Shown: positions 1 to 8,564 of the stretch, piece by piece
How the letters are laid out: each line of letters starts with the position of its first letter
How positions within the stretch are numbered: the first letter of the stretch is position 1
Assembly: GCA_902788315.1 (NCBI GenBank)
Contig: CADAJS010000022.1
Coordinates: 1-64,000 of the forward strand
Direction of reading: 5' to 3'
DNA: 64,000 bases
Source: an uncultured Bacteroidales bacterium
Lineage (GTDB): Bacteria; Bacteroidota; Bacteroidia; Bacteroidales; Bacteroidaceae
Notes under the pieces: model-generated
Seen by the model: only the letters and a program-made list of their open reading frames with translations
Told to the model about the DNA's origin: nothing
The model's database searches: none
Position numbers and translations under genes: made by a program

Positions 1-691
1 CGAAGTGGTCGCTCGAGGCCTTGGAGGCGCTGTAGGGGCTGTGGGGCTGGTATTTCAGGTCCTCGGTGAAGAAGGTGTCGCCGTAGGCGGGATGGGATGT
101 GACGGGGGAACCGTCACGCACAGGGGCGGCAGAGGATGTGACGGGGAAACCGTCACGCACAGTGATAGCGGAGGATGTGACGGGGGAGCCGTCACGCACA
201 GGGGCGGCAGAGGCCTTGGTGGTGAAGGGGGCGGGGATGCCCTCGGGATGGGTCATCTGGAGGGCTCCATAGACCTCGTCGGTGGAGATATGATAGAAGC
301 GCTTGCCCTCGTACCGCTCGGGGAGGCTCTCCCAATAGGTCTTGGCGGCCTGGAGCAGGGAGAGGGTGCCCATCACATTGGTCTGCGCGAAGGTGAAGGG
401 GTCCTTGATGCTGCGGTCCACATGGCTCTCAGCTGCCAGATGGATGATGCCGTTCACATGTTCTTCCTGCATCAACTTCAAGACGCCGTCAAAATCGCAG
501 ATGTCCATCTTGACAAACTTGTAGTTGGGTTTGTCTTCAATGTCCTTCAGGTTGGCCAGGTTACCGGCATAGGTGAGCTTGTCCAGATTGATAATCCGGT
601 ACTCGGGGTACTTATTGACGAACAGCCGTACGACGTGGCTGCCGATGAAACCGGCTCCGCCGGTGATGATGATTGAGGAGTTACAGTTCAT
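1..691 (-). CDS. rmlB: dTDP-glucose 4,6-dehydratase, N-terminal part (runs off left edge)
   Basis: This is the second enzyme of dTDP-L-rhamnose synthesis, converting dTDP-glucose to the 4-keto-6-deoxy sugar in the cytoplasm with bound NAD. About 230 residues are visible from an ATG at 691. Seen in order: the Rossmann motif GGAGFIGSH (residues 11-19), HLAAESHVD (84-92), the catalytic triad stretch HISTDEVYG (134-142) and YSASK near residue 224, which holds the short-chain dehydrogenase Tyr and Lys. Between STDEVYG and YSASK, in a loop that varies among Bacteroidetes homologues, three 13-residue repeats are inserted. The gene lies downstream of an antiterminator gene on the same strand, which suggests a capsule or exopolysaccharide locus continuing to the left of the window. 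Confidence 0.93.
   Translation of the reverse strand, partial: MNCNSSIIITGGAGFIGSHVVRLFVNKYPEYRIINLDKLTYAGNLANLKDIEDKPNYKFVKMDICDFDGVLKLMQEEHVNGIIHLAAESHVDRSIKDPFTFAQTNVMGTLSLLQAAKTYWESLPERYEGKRFYHISTDEVYGALQMTHPEGIPAPFTTKASAAPVRDGSPVTSSAITVRDGFPVTSSAAPVRDGSPVTSHPAYGDTFFTEDLKYQPHSPYSASKASSDHF
96..212. repeat. Three in-frame 39-bp tandem repeats inside rmlB
   Basis: Units lie at 96-134, 135-173 and 174-212. Each is 39 bp, so the repeat adds 13 residues (core VRDGSPVTS) per copy and keeps the frame. Units 1 and 3 are nearly identical and unit 2 has several substitutions. They fall at about residues 160-198 of RmlB, between the catalytic triad and the YxxxK motif. Confidence 0.93.
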
Positions 692-993
692 ATATTTCAC
701 AGTTCATAATTCTTGGACGAGCCAAGCGGCAGAGCCGATTACTTCGACAAGCGAAGGGTGTTAGGTCGCACAGATTGCACAGATTACACGGATTTATTCA
801 TGATAGCGGTGTATTCACAGTGTGAAGATGATTATGGACCTGAGAATGGTGAGTGCCTTCAGCCGCTCACCACCTTCAGTACCATGATTATCTTTCCAAA
901 GCATACGTGGTTTGCTTTGTGGGTTCGTTAACCCACACACTGTCGTTTTGGTCGCACAGATGACACAGATGACACGGATAATTTTAAAGTGCA
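692..993. repeat. Intergenic copy A of the CACAGATT/hairpin repeat element
   Basis: There is no gene in this gap between the antiterminator gene and rmlB. It holds one full element: 9-bp CACAGATTA-like units at 764-793, an imperfect long hairpin at 824-896, a conserved tail (GGTTTGCTTTGTGGGTTCG and following), then another GGTCGCACAGAT start at 950. At 709-757 there is also a copy of the GGCAGAGCCGATTACTTCG-type repeat seen at 9.97, 21.5 and 24.1 kb. Confidence 0.8.
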
Positions 994-2175
994 TTAGACA
1001 CTTTTTAGGGCTTCGCGTTTGGAGATCAGCTTCACTAAGGTGCGTAGTTTGTCGGACTTGGGGGCGTGGGTGCGGACATAGTCGCGTGCCATGGCACGGT
1101 ATGCGGGGTCGGCTGTGGCGAGGAACAGGACGGCATGGATGCGGGCACGCACGTCGGTGGCGGCCTTGCTCTCGCTAAGGCGGTTTATCTCTGAGAGTTC
1201 CGTGAGGAGCTGCTCGGTATATTCCGCCCGTCCGTCGGCATCGTGGCGCAGACAGGCGCAGAGCAGCATCTGGGCCAGGAAATGGCGGTATGCGGCGCGT
1301 TCCGATGCCTCGAAATGGCGGAAGCGGGTGGCATACATGGTGTTCAACGTCAGGGAATCGTCCATGCGGGTGTCCTCGGTCTCCTTCCGATTGAAACGCC
1401 GTCCCATGATGGCCAGCAGCTGCAGCTGGTTGCGTTTGATCAGCTCGTTGTTCTTGGCGTACTTGTTATAGGCATCGTCCAGATGGATGATATCCTCGTC
1501 GCGCACATCGTACACCCTCATCTTCAGCGCATTCTTCACGAGGTCCAGCTCCACCGTGAGCACGTTGCCCTTCTTGGTGCGCCGGGACTCGACCACATAG
1601 ACGGTGCGTCCCTCGAAGTAATGATTACGGAAACGGACCGGCTCGCCCTTGCGCAGGACATCGATGGACGGTGAGAGCTCGAAGCTGAGGCGGCGGTCGG
1701 CAAGCACACGGACAAACTCGGCCATGACTTTCCGCGAAACATAGGGGTGGGATTTCCCGGACCGACTGCGGTCGCAGAAGAACTGGATCTGGTTATAGTG
1801 GTGCTTGTTCCAGTCGTCGCTCAGGAACTTGTTCAGTTCGGAGACGCCTCCATAGATGAAGATGTAGCGGCGCAGGGCAGAACGGAGCTCGTTGTTGCGA
1901 CGGACGGTGGTGCGGCTGTTCGGATTGTCGATGACCACTGCCCCATCGCCGTCACGATAGGCAAGCGGTGAGTCGTCATTGACAGACGGCTCGTCGCCCG
2001 GCAGCTCGTGGCTGATCTGCTGCTTGAGCAGCTGGGACGGTACGACGAACTGGAAGGCTGCCTTCCCGCAGTCTTCGCGTCTGAGGTTCTCGCGTCGCAG
2101 CTGCACCTCAGCATCCTTGGGGTCAAAGGTTGTCAGGACGTACCAATGGCGTGGCTCCACCTGTCTGCTTGACAT
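994..2175 (-). CDS. UpxY/NusG-like transcription antiterminator, extended form
   Basis: This is probably a NusG-paralogue antiterminator of the type that opens Bacteroidales polysaccharide operons, acting on RNA polymerase in the leader of the locus. The N-terminus has the NGN-like start RHWYVLTT (residues 9-16), and a KOW-like stretch lies at about 175-215 (GEPVRFRNHYFEGR followed by a basic turn). At 393 residues it is about twice the length of ordinary UpxY/NusG, with an inserted middle part and a helical, Arg-rich C-terminus of unknown role. I chose the ATG at 2175 because GGAGGG lies 11-16 bases upstream; an in-frame TTG at 2196 is the alternative. It precedes rmlB on the same strand, with a repeat element between them. 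The family call rests on motif resemblance only. Confidence 0.66.
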   Translation of the reverse strand: MSSRQVEPRHWYVLTTFDPKDAEVQLRRENLRREDCGKAAFQFVVPSQLLKQQISHELPGDEPSVNDDSPLAYRDGDGAVVIDNPNSRTTVRRNNELRSALRRYIFIYGGVSELNKFLSDDWNKHHYNQIQFFCDRSRSGKSHPYVSRKVMAEFVRVLADRRLSFELSPSIDVLRKGEPVRFRNHYFEGRTVYVVESRRTKKGNVLTVELDLVKNALKMRVYDVRDEDIIHLDDAYNKYAKNNELIKRNQLQLLAIMGRRFNRKETEDTRMDDSLTLNTMYATRFRHFEASERAAYRHFLAQMLLCACLRHDADGRAEYTEQLLTELSEINRLSESKAATDVRARIHAVLFLATADPAYRAMARDYVRTHAPKSDKLRTLVKLISKREALKSV

Positions 2176-2469
2176 ATCACTATCATCCCTCCGCAAACAA
2201 CACGCCTGTTTGCGATATATGCGTTATGTTTCAATGGGTTACAGACAACGGACGGTCGCCTTCCGTCTGCCGAAATTAGGAAATAGCTGTGGTATCAACT
2301 TTTCTTTCGAGCGGTCATCTGTACCTTTTCTTTTCCGTGTTCGGGAGGTGAGGAACGGCCTTGCGGCACGTGGCTTTCTCTCCCTGTCACGAGGGCCTCC
2401 GCGCTTCCAAAGGAAGAAGGAGACTATTTTGCGTGCAAAGATACAAATACTTTTCGATATTCAAGCAAA
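2176..2469 (-). promoter_or_regulatory. Promoter and about 240-nt leader of the antiterminator gene
   Basis: On the minus strand a -7 box TATCTTTGC lies at 2435-2443 and a TTTG at 2466-2469, with a spacer of 22 that is longer than the usual 19-20. Transcription from here would give a leader of about 250 nt before the ATG at 2175, the kind of leader on which UpxY-type proteins act. No gene is seen in the leader. Confidence 0.55.
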
Positions 2470-2547
2470 ATTATGGAAAGAAAAAGTTTGCAGCCAGTTT
2501 TTTTCATGGCCTGCGGAACGAAGGTGTAAAACATTCGGCGTTTTTTT

Positions 2548-3104
2548 GGTCGCACAGATTACACAGATTACACGGATTTGTTCACAGTGTGAAGATAATT
2601 ATGGACCTGAGAATGGTGAGTGCCTTCAGCCGCTCACCACCTTCAGTACCATGATTATCTTTCCAAAGCATACGTGGTTTGCTTTGTGGGTTTGCTAACC
2701 CTCACACTGTCGTTTTGGTCGCACTGATTGCACAGATGACACGGATTTGTTCATGATAGCGGTGTATTCACAGTGTGAAGATAATTATAGACCTGAGAAC
2801 GGTGAGTGCATTCATGGGCGCTTACCGCCTTCAGGTCTATGATTATCTTTCCAAAGCATACGTGGTTTGCTTTGTGGGTTTGCTGACCCTCACACTGTCG
2901 TTTTGGTCGCACAGATGGCACAGATTACACGGATTTATTCATAGCGTGAAGATAATTATGGACCTGAGAACGGTGAGCGCATTCATGGGCGCTTACCACC
3001 TTCAGTACCATGATTATCTTTCCAAAGCATACGTAGTTTGCTTTGTGGGTTTGCTAACCTACACACTGTCGTTTTGGTCGCACGGATGGCACGGATGGCA
3101 CGGA
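2548..3104. repeat. Tandem array of repeat elements B, C and D
   Basis: Three head-to-tail copies start at GGTCGCAC: B 2548-2716, C 2717-2904, D 2905-3075, followed by a truncated start at 3076. Each has two or three 9-bp CACAGATTA-like units, a long imperfect hairpin (B 2591-2663, C 2777-2851, D 2948-3022) and a tail ending CACACTGTCGTTTT. In copy C the left arm reads TAGACCTGA and the right arm TCAGGTCTA, whereas the other copies have a mismatch there, so the change looks compensatory. Copies A (764-980) and E (3546-3710) belong to the same family. Short unequal units rule out CRISPR. Confidence 0.88.
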
Positions 3105-3523
3105 TTAGTTCACTATGCGGGTTATGCCTTCTCTGATGTTGGTTGAGGAGAAGTTTACCAAAAGACCGACTCGTTTGTCCAGAAGCCTTAGGTATGTAAG
3201 CAGTTGTTTGGCAAACAACGGCTTCATCTCTTCGACTGACTTCAGCTCTATGATAACTTGGTTCTCAACTAGCAGATCCAGACGAAGAGGGGTTTTGAGC
3301 TCGTTACCTTTATAGTGGACAGGGACTTCCAGTTGACGGGTCACCTCTAGCCCGCGCTGACGGAGCTCAAAGACTAAGGCTTCTTCGTACACTGATTCCA
3401 GCAGGCCTGGTCCTAAGGTGTTATATACTTCAAAGATTGACCCGCGTATCTGATATGTCAGCTCATTGTCCGTCATATTCTTTTTATTTTTTTCGCACAG
3501 ATTACACAGATGGCACGGATTAG
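3079..3523. mobile_element. GxxExxY gene bounded by 30-bp direct repeats
   Basis: A 30-bp segment at 3079-3108 and another at 3494-3523 share the form CGCAC-GAT-CACnGATGGCACGGATTAG, with about five differences, and enclose exactly one gene. The gene's stop codon (complement of 3105-3107) lies inside the left repeat, and its ATG is only about 17 bases from the right repeat. Whether this is a mobile unit or a product of repeat recombination cannot be decided from one copy. Confidence 0.5.
3105..3476 (-). CDS. GxxExxY family protein (PD-(D/E)XK nuclease-like)
   Basis: A protein of 123 residues in the GxxExxY family, named for the motif seen here as GLLESVY (G24, E27, Y30). The fold of the family is predicted to be a restriction-endonuclease-like PD-(D/E)XK. 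The matching residues are visible as Asp67 in RLDLL and Glu77/Lys79 in IIELK. Its biological role is not established. The length is normal for the family and the start MTDNELTYQI is typical. The gene is embedded in an array of CACAGATT repeats, with no co-transcribed partner and no clear promoter. Confidence 0.88.
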   Translation of the reverse strand: MTDNELTYQIRGSIFEVYNTLGPGLLESVYEEALVFELRQRGLEVTRQLEVPVHYKGNELKTPLRLDLLVENQVIIELKSVEEMKPLFAKQLLTYLRLLDKRVGLLVNFSSTNIREGITRIVN

Positions 3524-3835
3524 TTAACCCTACACACTGTCATTTTGGTCGCACAGATTACACAGATTACACGGATTAGTGCATAGTGTGAAGATAATTA
3601 TAGAGCTGAGAACGGTGAGTGACTTCAACCGCTCACCACCTTCAGTACCATGATTATCTTTCCAAAGCATACGGTAGTTTGCTTTGTGGGTTCGTTAACC
3701 CACACTATAAACTTTACACTGCGCTCGGAGAGCGCCACTGACTATAAACTTTACACTATACACTATACACTTTAAAAGTGCACTGCGCTCGGAGAGCGCC
3801 ACTGACTTTACACTTTAAACTTTACACTATACACT
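3524..3835. repeat. Repeat element E and short AT-rich repeats downstream of carAB
   Basis: There is no gene here. Element E (3546-3710) repeats the 9-bp units, the hairpin (3590-3662) and the TTTGCTTTGTGGGTTCG tail. From 3705 to 3835 come interspersed runs of TATAAACTTTACAC-like sequence and two copies of CACTGCGCTCGGAGAGCGCC (near 3718 and 3781, 63 bp apart), each with a GCGCTC/GAGCGC hairpin. The last copy ends at the carAB stop codon, so the hairpins may mark the 3' end of that transcript. Confidence 0.75.
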
Positions 3836-6800
3836 TTATTTGTACTCGCTCCAGGAGCGGATGGCCAGGTCTTCGGGACGTATGGTGCAGAAGGCTTGGA
3901 TGAAGGCTGCGGCGAGACGTGTGTTAGTGATGAGGGGCACGTTGAGGTCCACGGCTGCACGACGAATCTTGTAGCCATTGGTGAGCTCGCCTGCTGAGAG
4001 GTCCTTGGGGATGTTCACCACCATGTCTATCTCGTGACGATGCAGGAGGTCGAGTGCCTGCGGCTGACGGTCGGCATCGCTGGGCCAGTGGACGAGTGTG
4101 TTGGGAATGCCGTTTTCCGTCAGGTAGCGGCTGGTGCCACCCGTGGCGTAGAGCCGGTAGCCGTGATCCACGAGCATACGGGCTGCATCGAGCATCGCGG
4201 CCTTGTCCTTGGCAGGACCGGTGGAGAGCAGGATGGTCTTCTCGGGGATGCGATGACCGACGGAGAGCATGGCCTTCAGCAGGGCTGCATTGGTATCCTC
4301 GCCCAGGCAGCCCACCTCGCCGGTGGACGACATATCGACACCCAGCACAGGGTCGGCCTTCTGCAGGCGGTTGAAGGAGAACTGGCTGGCCTTGATGCCC
4401 ACATAGTCGAAGTCGAAGAAACTCTTGTGCGGCTTCTCCACCGGCAGGCCCAGCATAATCTTGGTGGCCAGCTCGATGAGGTTGATCTTGAGCACCTTCG
4501 ACACGAAGGGGAAGGAGCGCGAGGCACGCAGGTTACACTCGATGACCTTGATGACATTGTCCTTGGCCAGATACTGGATATTGAAGGGACCGCTGATGTG
4601 CAGCTCGCGGGCTATCTGGGCACTGATCTTCTTGATGCGGCGCACCGTCTCCACATAGAGCTTCTGGGCCGGGAACTGGATGGTGGCATCGCCGGAGTGT
4701 ACACCGGCAAACTCGATATGCTCCGAGATGGCATAGGCAATGATCTCGCCATCGCGTGCCACGGCATCCATCTCCACCTCCTTGGTGTTCTGCATGAACT
4801 TGGAGATCACCACGGGATGCTTCTTGCTCACATTGGCAGCCACCTGAAGGAAGCGTTCCAGCTCCTCCTCGTTGGAGCACACGTTCATGGCCGCACCGGA
4901 GAGCACATAGGAGGGACGCACCAGCACGGGATAGCCCACCCGCTGGATGAACGCCTTCACGTCCTCCATCGACGTCAGGGCACTCCACTCGGGCTGGTCC
5001 ACCCCGATACGGTCGAGCATGGCGCTGAACTTGTCACGATCCTCGGCATTGTCGATATAGCGAGCCTGTGTGCCCAGGATGGGTACGTTCTGTGCATCAA
5101 GCTTGAGCGCCAGGTTGTTGGGAATCTGTCCGCCGGTGCTCACCACCACGCCACGCGGCTCTTCCAGGTCGAGTACGTCCATCACACGCTCGAAGGTGAG
5201 CTCGTCGAAATAGAGACGGTCGCACATGTCGTAGTCCGTAGAGACGGTCTCGGGGTTGTAGTTGATCATCACCGAGCGGTAGCCCTCGCGACGTATCGTA
5301 TGGAGCGCCTGCACACCGCACCAGTCGAATTCGACCGACGAGCCGATACGGTAGGCACCGCTACCCAGGACGACGATGCTACGCTTGTCCTTCTGGAACT
5401 CGATGTCATGGGCCACACCGGCGTAGGTGAGGTAGAGGTAGTTGGTCTGAGCAGGATACTCGGCAGCCAGTGTGTCGATCTGCTTCACGTAGGGCACAAT
5501 CCCCCACTGCTTGCGCTGGCGGCGCACCTGCATCATGCCCACCTCGATGTCCATCTGTGCCTCGAGTCCGATGGCACGTGCAATCTGGAAGTCGGTGAAG
5601 CCATACACCTTGGCCTGCCGGAGGAGTTCGGGCGTAAGGCCGTCCATGCCCCGGCACTCGTGCAGGTCGTTGTCGATGGAGCGTATGTGCTGCAGCTTGT
5701 AGAGGAACCAGCGGTCGATCTTCGTCAGTGCATGGATCTGGTCCACGGTGTAGCCCTGACGCAGTGCCTTGGCAATGATGAAGACACGCTTGTCCGTAGG
5801 TTCGCGCAGTGCCCGGTCGATATCATCGATGACCAGTTCCTTGTTCTCCACGAATCCATGCATGCCCTGGCCTATCATGCGCAGTCCCTTCTGGATACAC
5901 TCCTCGAAGGTGCGTCCGATGGCCATCACCTCGCCCACGGACTTCATGCTGCTGCCCAGCTCGCGATCGACGCCACGGAACTTGCCGAGGTCCCAACGCG
6001 GAATCTTGCACACGACGTAGTCGATGGCAGGCTCGAAGAAGGCCGTGGTGGTCTTCGTCACCGAGTTCTTCAGTTCGAAGAGTCCGTAGCCGAGACCCAG
6101 CTTGGCAGCCACGAAGGCCAGGGGATAACCCGTGGCCTTGCTGGCCAGGGCGGACGAGCGGGACAGGCGTGCATTCACCTCGATGACACGATAGTCCTCG
6201 CTCTCGGGGTCGAAGGCAAACTGGATATTACACTCGCCCACGATGCCGATATGGCGTATGATATCGATGCTCAGTGCACGCAGCTTCTGATACTCGGAAT
6301 TGTTGAGCGTCTGCGAGGGAGCCACCACGATGCTCTCGCCCGTGTGGATACCCAGGGGGTCGAAGTTCTCCATGCTGCAGACGGTGATGCAGTTGTCATA
6401 ACGGTCGCGCACCACCTCATACTCGATCTCCTTCCAACCCTTGAGGCTCTTCTCCACGAGTACCTGGGGCGAGAAGGCAAACGACTTCTCGGCCAGGCGG
6501 TTCAGCTCCTCCTCGTTGTCGCAGAAGCCAGAGCCCAGTCCGCCCAGTGCGAAGGCCGCACGTATGATGACGGGATAGCCCAGTTCGCGTGCCGCCCGGC
6601 GTGCCGACTCGATGTCCTCGCATGCCTGGCTCTTGATGGTCTTCACGTTGATCTCGTCCAGTCGCTCCACGAAGAGTTCGCGGTCCTCCGTATCGATGAT
6701 GGCCTGTACGGGAGTACCCAGCACCTGGACGCCATATTTCTCCAGCACGCCGCTCTTGTAGAGCGCCACGCCACAGTTGAGCGCCGTCTGTCCGCCAAAG

Positions 6801-8191
6801 GCCAGCAGGATACCCTCGGGGCGTTCCTTCTCGATGACCCGCTCCACGAAGAAGGGAGTCACGGGCAGGAAGTACACCTGGTCGGCCACTCCCTCGGAGG
6901 TCTGTACCGTGGCGATGTTCGGGTTGATGAGCACCGTCTTGATGCCCTCCTCGCGCATGGCCTTCAGGGCCTGCGAACCGCTATAGTCGAACTCTCCGGC
7001 CTCGCCAATCTTCAGTGCGCCCGAACCGAGCAGGAGCACCTTCTTTACCGAGCCGGGCGTGACGTCCTGCTTCAGAGGCACCTCGTGGGTCAGTTCGGCA
7101 TTCGGGTCGTGGAGCAGGGCTACGAAATTATCAAAGAGCAGGTCCATATCCACCGGTCCGGAGCAAGCCTCGGGGTGGAACTGAGCCGAGAACCAGGGGT
7201 TCGTCTTGTGGCGCAGTCCCTCGTTGGACCCGTCGTTCATGTTCACGAACGAAGTCTCCCATCCCTCGGGCAGCGAGGTGTCGTCCACGGCATAGCCATG
7301 GTTCTGGGTGGTGATGAAGCAGTGGTTCGTGCCCACCTGGCGCACGGGCTGGTTGTGGGAGCGGTGGCCGTACTTCAGCTTATAGATGCGGGCACCGGCT
7401 GCCTTGGCCAGCAGCTGGTTGCCCATGCAAATGCCCATGCAGGGACGCACGTTGGGCGAAGCCAGGAACTTGCGGATATTCTCGACCGTAGCCACACAGG
7501 TCTCGGGGTCGCCGGGACCATTGGCCAGGAACAGACCGTCGAACTCCATCTCGTTGAAGTCATAATCCCAGGGCACACGTACCACGTTCACACCCCGTCG
7601 CAGGAGGCAGCGGATGATATTGGCCTTCACGCCGCAGTCCACCAGGACGACGGTCTTTGTAGCGTTCGGTGCGTTGTATCGGATGACCTCCTTGCAGCTC
7701 ACCTGAGCCACGAAGTTCACCCCCTCGTACTGAGCCTCGGGAATATTGTCCGGCTCGTCGTCGAAGAGAATCTTTCCCATCATCACACCATGCTCGCGCA
7801 GCACCTTGGTCAGTTCGCGGGTATCGACGCCCGTGATGGCCGGCACCTTCTCGCGCTTGAGCCAGTCGGCCAGTGTCTCCACGCCGTTCCAGTGGCTATA
7901 CTGCTCGCTGTAGTCGCTCACGATGAGAGCGCTGGGATAGATACGGTCGCCCTCCATGTACGTGGACAGGCCGTTCTCCTCGAAGGTGATGGGAGGCACG
8001 CCATAGTTGCCCACCAGCGGGAAGGTGAGTGCCAGCAGCTGCCCTGCATACGAGGGATCCGTGAGGCTCTCGGGATAGCCCATCATGGCGGTGTTGAAGA
8101 CTACCTCGCCAGCGGCGGGGCGCTCATATCCAAAGGAGGTGCCGTGAAACTCTGTTCCGTCCTCCAGTCGCAATGTAACCTTTCTGCTCAT
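3836..8191 (-). CDS. carAB: Fused glutamine-hydrolysing carbamoyl-phosphate synthase (small plus large subunit)
   Basis: This enzyme makes carbamoyl phosphate from glutamine, bicarbonate and two ATP for pyrimidine and arginine synthesis. It is a single 1451-residue chain: an N-terminal CarA-like glutaminase (1 to about 365; nucleophile Cys255 in GICMGNQLLA, FHPE later), then two CarB halves, each with an ATP-grasp domain (roughly 375-900 and 920-1300), and a C-terminal MGS-like allosteric domain (about 1310-1451). Most bacteria encode two polypeptides. The wording of motifs (FDYSGSQALKAMREEGIKTV, KIPRWDL, SSMKSVGEVMAIGRTFEE) resembles animal CAD/CPS1 more than E. coli CarB. The ATG at 8191 overlaps the stop of an upstream ORF as ATGA. 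An open frame continues upstream to 8518 but lacks CarA homology. Confidence 0.95.
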   Translation of the reverse strand: MSRKVTLRLEDGTEFHGTSFGYERPAAGEVVFNTAMMGYPESLTDPSYAGQLLALTFPLVGNYGVPPITFEENGLSTYMEGDRIYPSALIVSDYSEQYSHWNGVETLADWLKREKVPAITGVDTRELTKVLREHGVMMGKILFDDEPDNIPEAQYEGVNFVAQVSCKEVIRYNAPNATKTVVLVDCGVKANIIRCLLRRGVNVVRVPWDYDFNEMEFDGLFLANGPGDPETCVATVENIRKFLASPNVRPCMGICMGNQLLAKAAGARIYKLKYGHRSHNQPVRQVGTNHCFITTQNHGYAVDDTSLPEGWETSFVNMNDGSNEGLRHKTNPWFSAQFHPEACSGPVDMDLLFDNFVALLHDPNAELTHEVPLKQDVTPGSVKKVLLLGSGALKIGEAGEFDYSGSQALKAMREEGIKTVLINPNIATVQTSEGVADQVYFLPVTPFFVERVIEKERPEGILLAFGGQTALNCGVALYKSGVLEKYGVQVLGTPVQAIIDTEDRELFVERLDEINVKTIKSQACEDIESARRAARELGYPVIIRAAFALGGLGSGFCDNEEELNRLAEKSFAFSPQVLVEKSLKGWKEIEYEVVRDRYDNCITVCSMENFDPLGIHTGESIVVAPSQTLNNSEYQKLRALSIDIIRHIGIVGECNIQFAFDPESEDYRVIEVNARLSRSSALASKATGYPLAFVAAKLGLGYGLFELKNSVTKTTTAFFEPAIDYVVCKIPRWDLGKFRGVDRELGSSMKSVGEVMAIGRTFEECIQKGLRMIGQGMHGFVENKELVIDDIDRALREPTDKRVFIIAKALRQGYTVDQIHALTKIDRWFLYKLQHIRSIDNDLHECRGMDGLTPELLRQAKVYGFTDFQIARAIGLEAQMDIEVGMMQVRRQRKQWGIVPYVKQIDTLAAEYPAQTNYLYLTYAGVAHDIEFQKDKRSIVVLGSGAYRIGSSVEFDWCGVQALHTIRREGYRSVMINYNPETVSTDYDMCDRLYFDELTFERVMDVLDLEEPRGVVVSTGGQIPNNLALKLDAQNVPILGTQARYIDNAEDRDKFSAMLDRIGVDQPEWSALTSMEDVKAFIQRVGYPVLVRPSYVLSGAAMNVCSNEEELERFLQVAANVSKKHPVVISKFMQNTKEVEMDAVARDGEIIAYAISEHIEFAGVHSGDATIQFPAQKLYVETVRRIKKISAQIARELHISGPFNIQYLAKDNVIKVIECNLRASRSFPFVSKVLKINLIELATKIMLGLPVEKPHKSFFDFDYVGIKASQFSFNRLQKADPVLGVDMSSTGEVGCLGEDTNAALLKAMLSVGHRIPEKTILLSTGPAKDKAAMLDAARMLVDHGYRLYATGGTSRYLTENGIPNTLVHWPSDADRQPQALDLLHRHEIDMVVNIPKDLSAGELTNGYKIRRAAVDLNVPLITNTRLAAAFIQAFCTIRPEDLAIRSWSEYK

Positions 8192-8538
8192 TGTCTTTTG
8201 GTGTATATCGATTCGTAATAGTCTGTCAATGCCCGGTCTTGCATCCGTCGGAGGCCCCGCAGTGCGTCGGCACGCCGGGACAGAGGTGCAAAAGAAAGGC
8301 CACTCTTGCCGGTAATGCAATACCGGAGGTGGCCCATGTAAATCGTCCGAGGAGACGGGATGGAAGCGGTCGCCCACGCGGCGACGTCCGACGAGCCGGA
8401 CGGGACATAGCGCCAGTGGCTCTGCCCGGCCGGAATCACCTCGGTGACACTCCACGTCCACAGACGGAGCATGCAGTGCCCCAGCACGCTGAGCAGGCGT
8501 GTGATTGCCGCTCCACACTTGCGTTTCATCGGTTCCAT
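8188..8538 (-). CDS. Small ORF coupled to carAB, unknown function
   Basis: The product of 116 residues is not one I recognise. It begins MEPMKRKCGAAITRLLS, is basic and Ser/Arg rich, and shows no signal peptide or clear membrane segment. Its ATG lies about 25 bases downstream of a good minus-strand -7 box at 8565-8573. Its TGA overlaps the carAB ATG (ATGA at 8188-8191), which would couple the two translations. This position, rather than any homology, is the reason to call it. It could equally be non-coding leader. Confidence 0.45.
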   Translation of the reverse strand: MEPMKRKCGAAITRLLSVLGHCMLRLWTWSVTEVIPAGQSHWRYVPSGSSDVAAWATASIPSPRTIYMGHLRYCITGKSGLSFAPLSRRADALRGLRRMQDRALTDYYESIYTKRQ

Positions 8539-8564
8539 CTTATCTTCTTGGCCTTAAACGTCGT

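Noticed and set aside
2548..3110. Possible CRISPR array
   Set aside because: Repeat units are 170-190 bp, contain internal hairpins and 9-bp subunits, and have no unique spacers or cas genes.
4034..8218. Very long open frame (1394 codons) opposite carAB
   Set aside because: It is the antisense shadow of a conserved enzyme in GC-rich DNA; its translation is His/Leu/Val-rich without motifs.
8192..8518. N-terminal extension of the carAB frame
   Set aside because: CarA homology begins at MSRKVTLRLEDG (8191); the upstream part has no homology and overlaps the small ORF in another frame.
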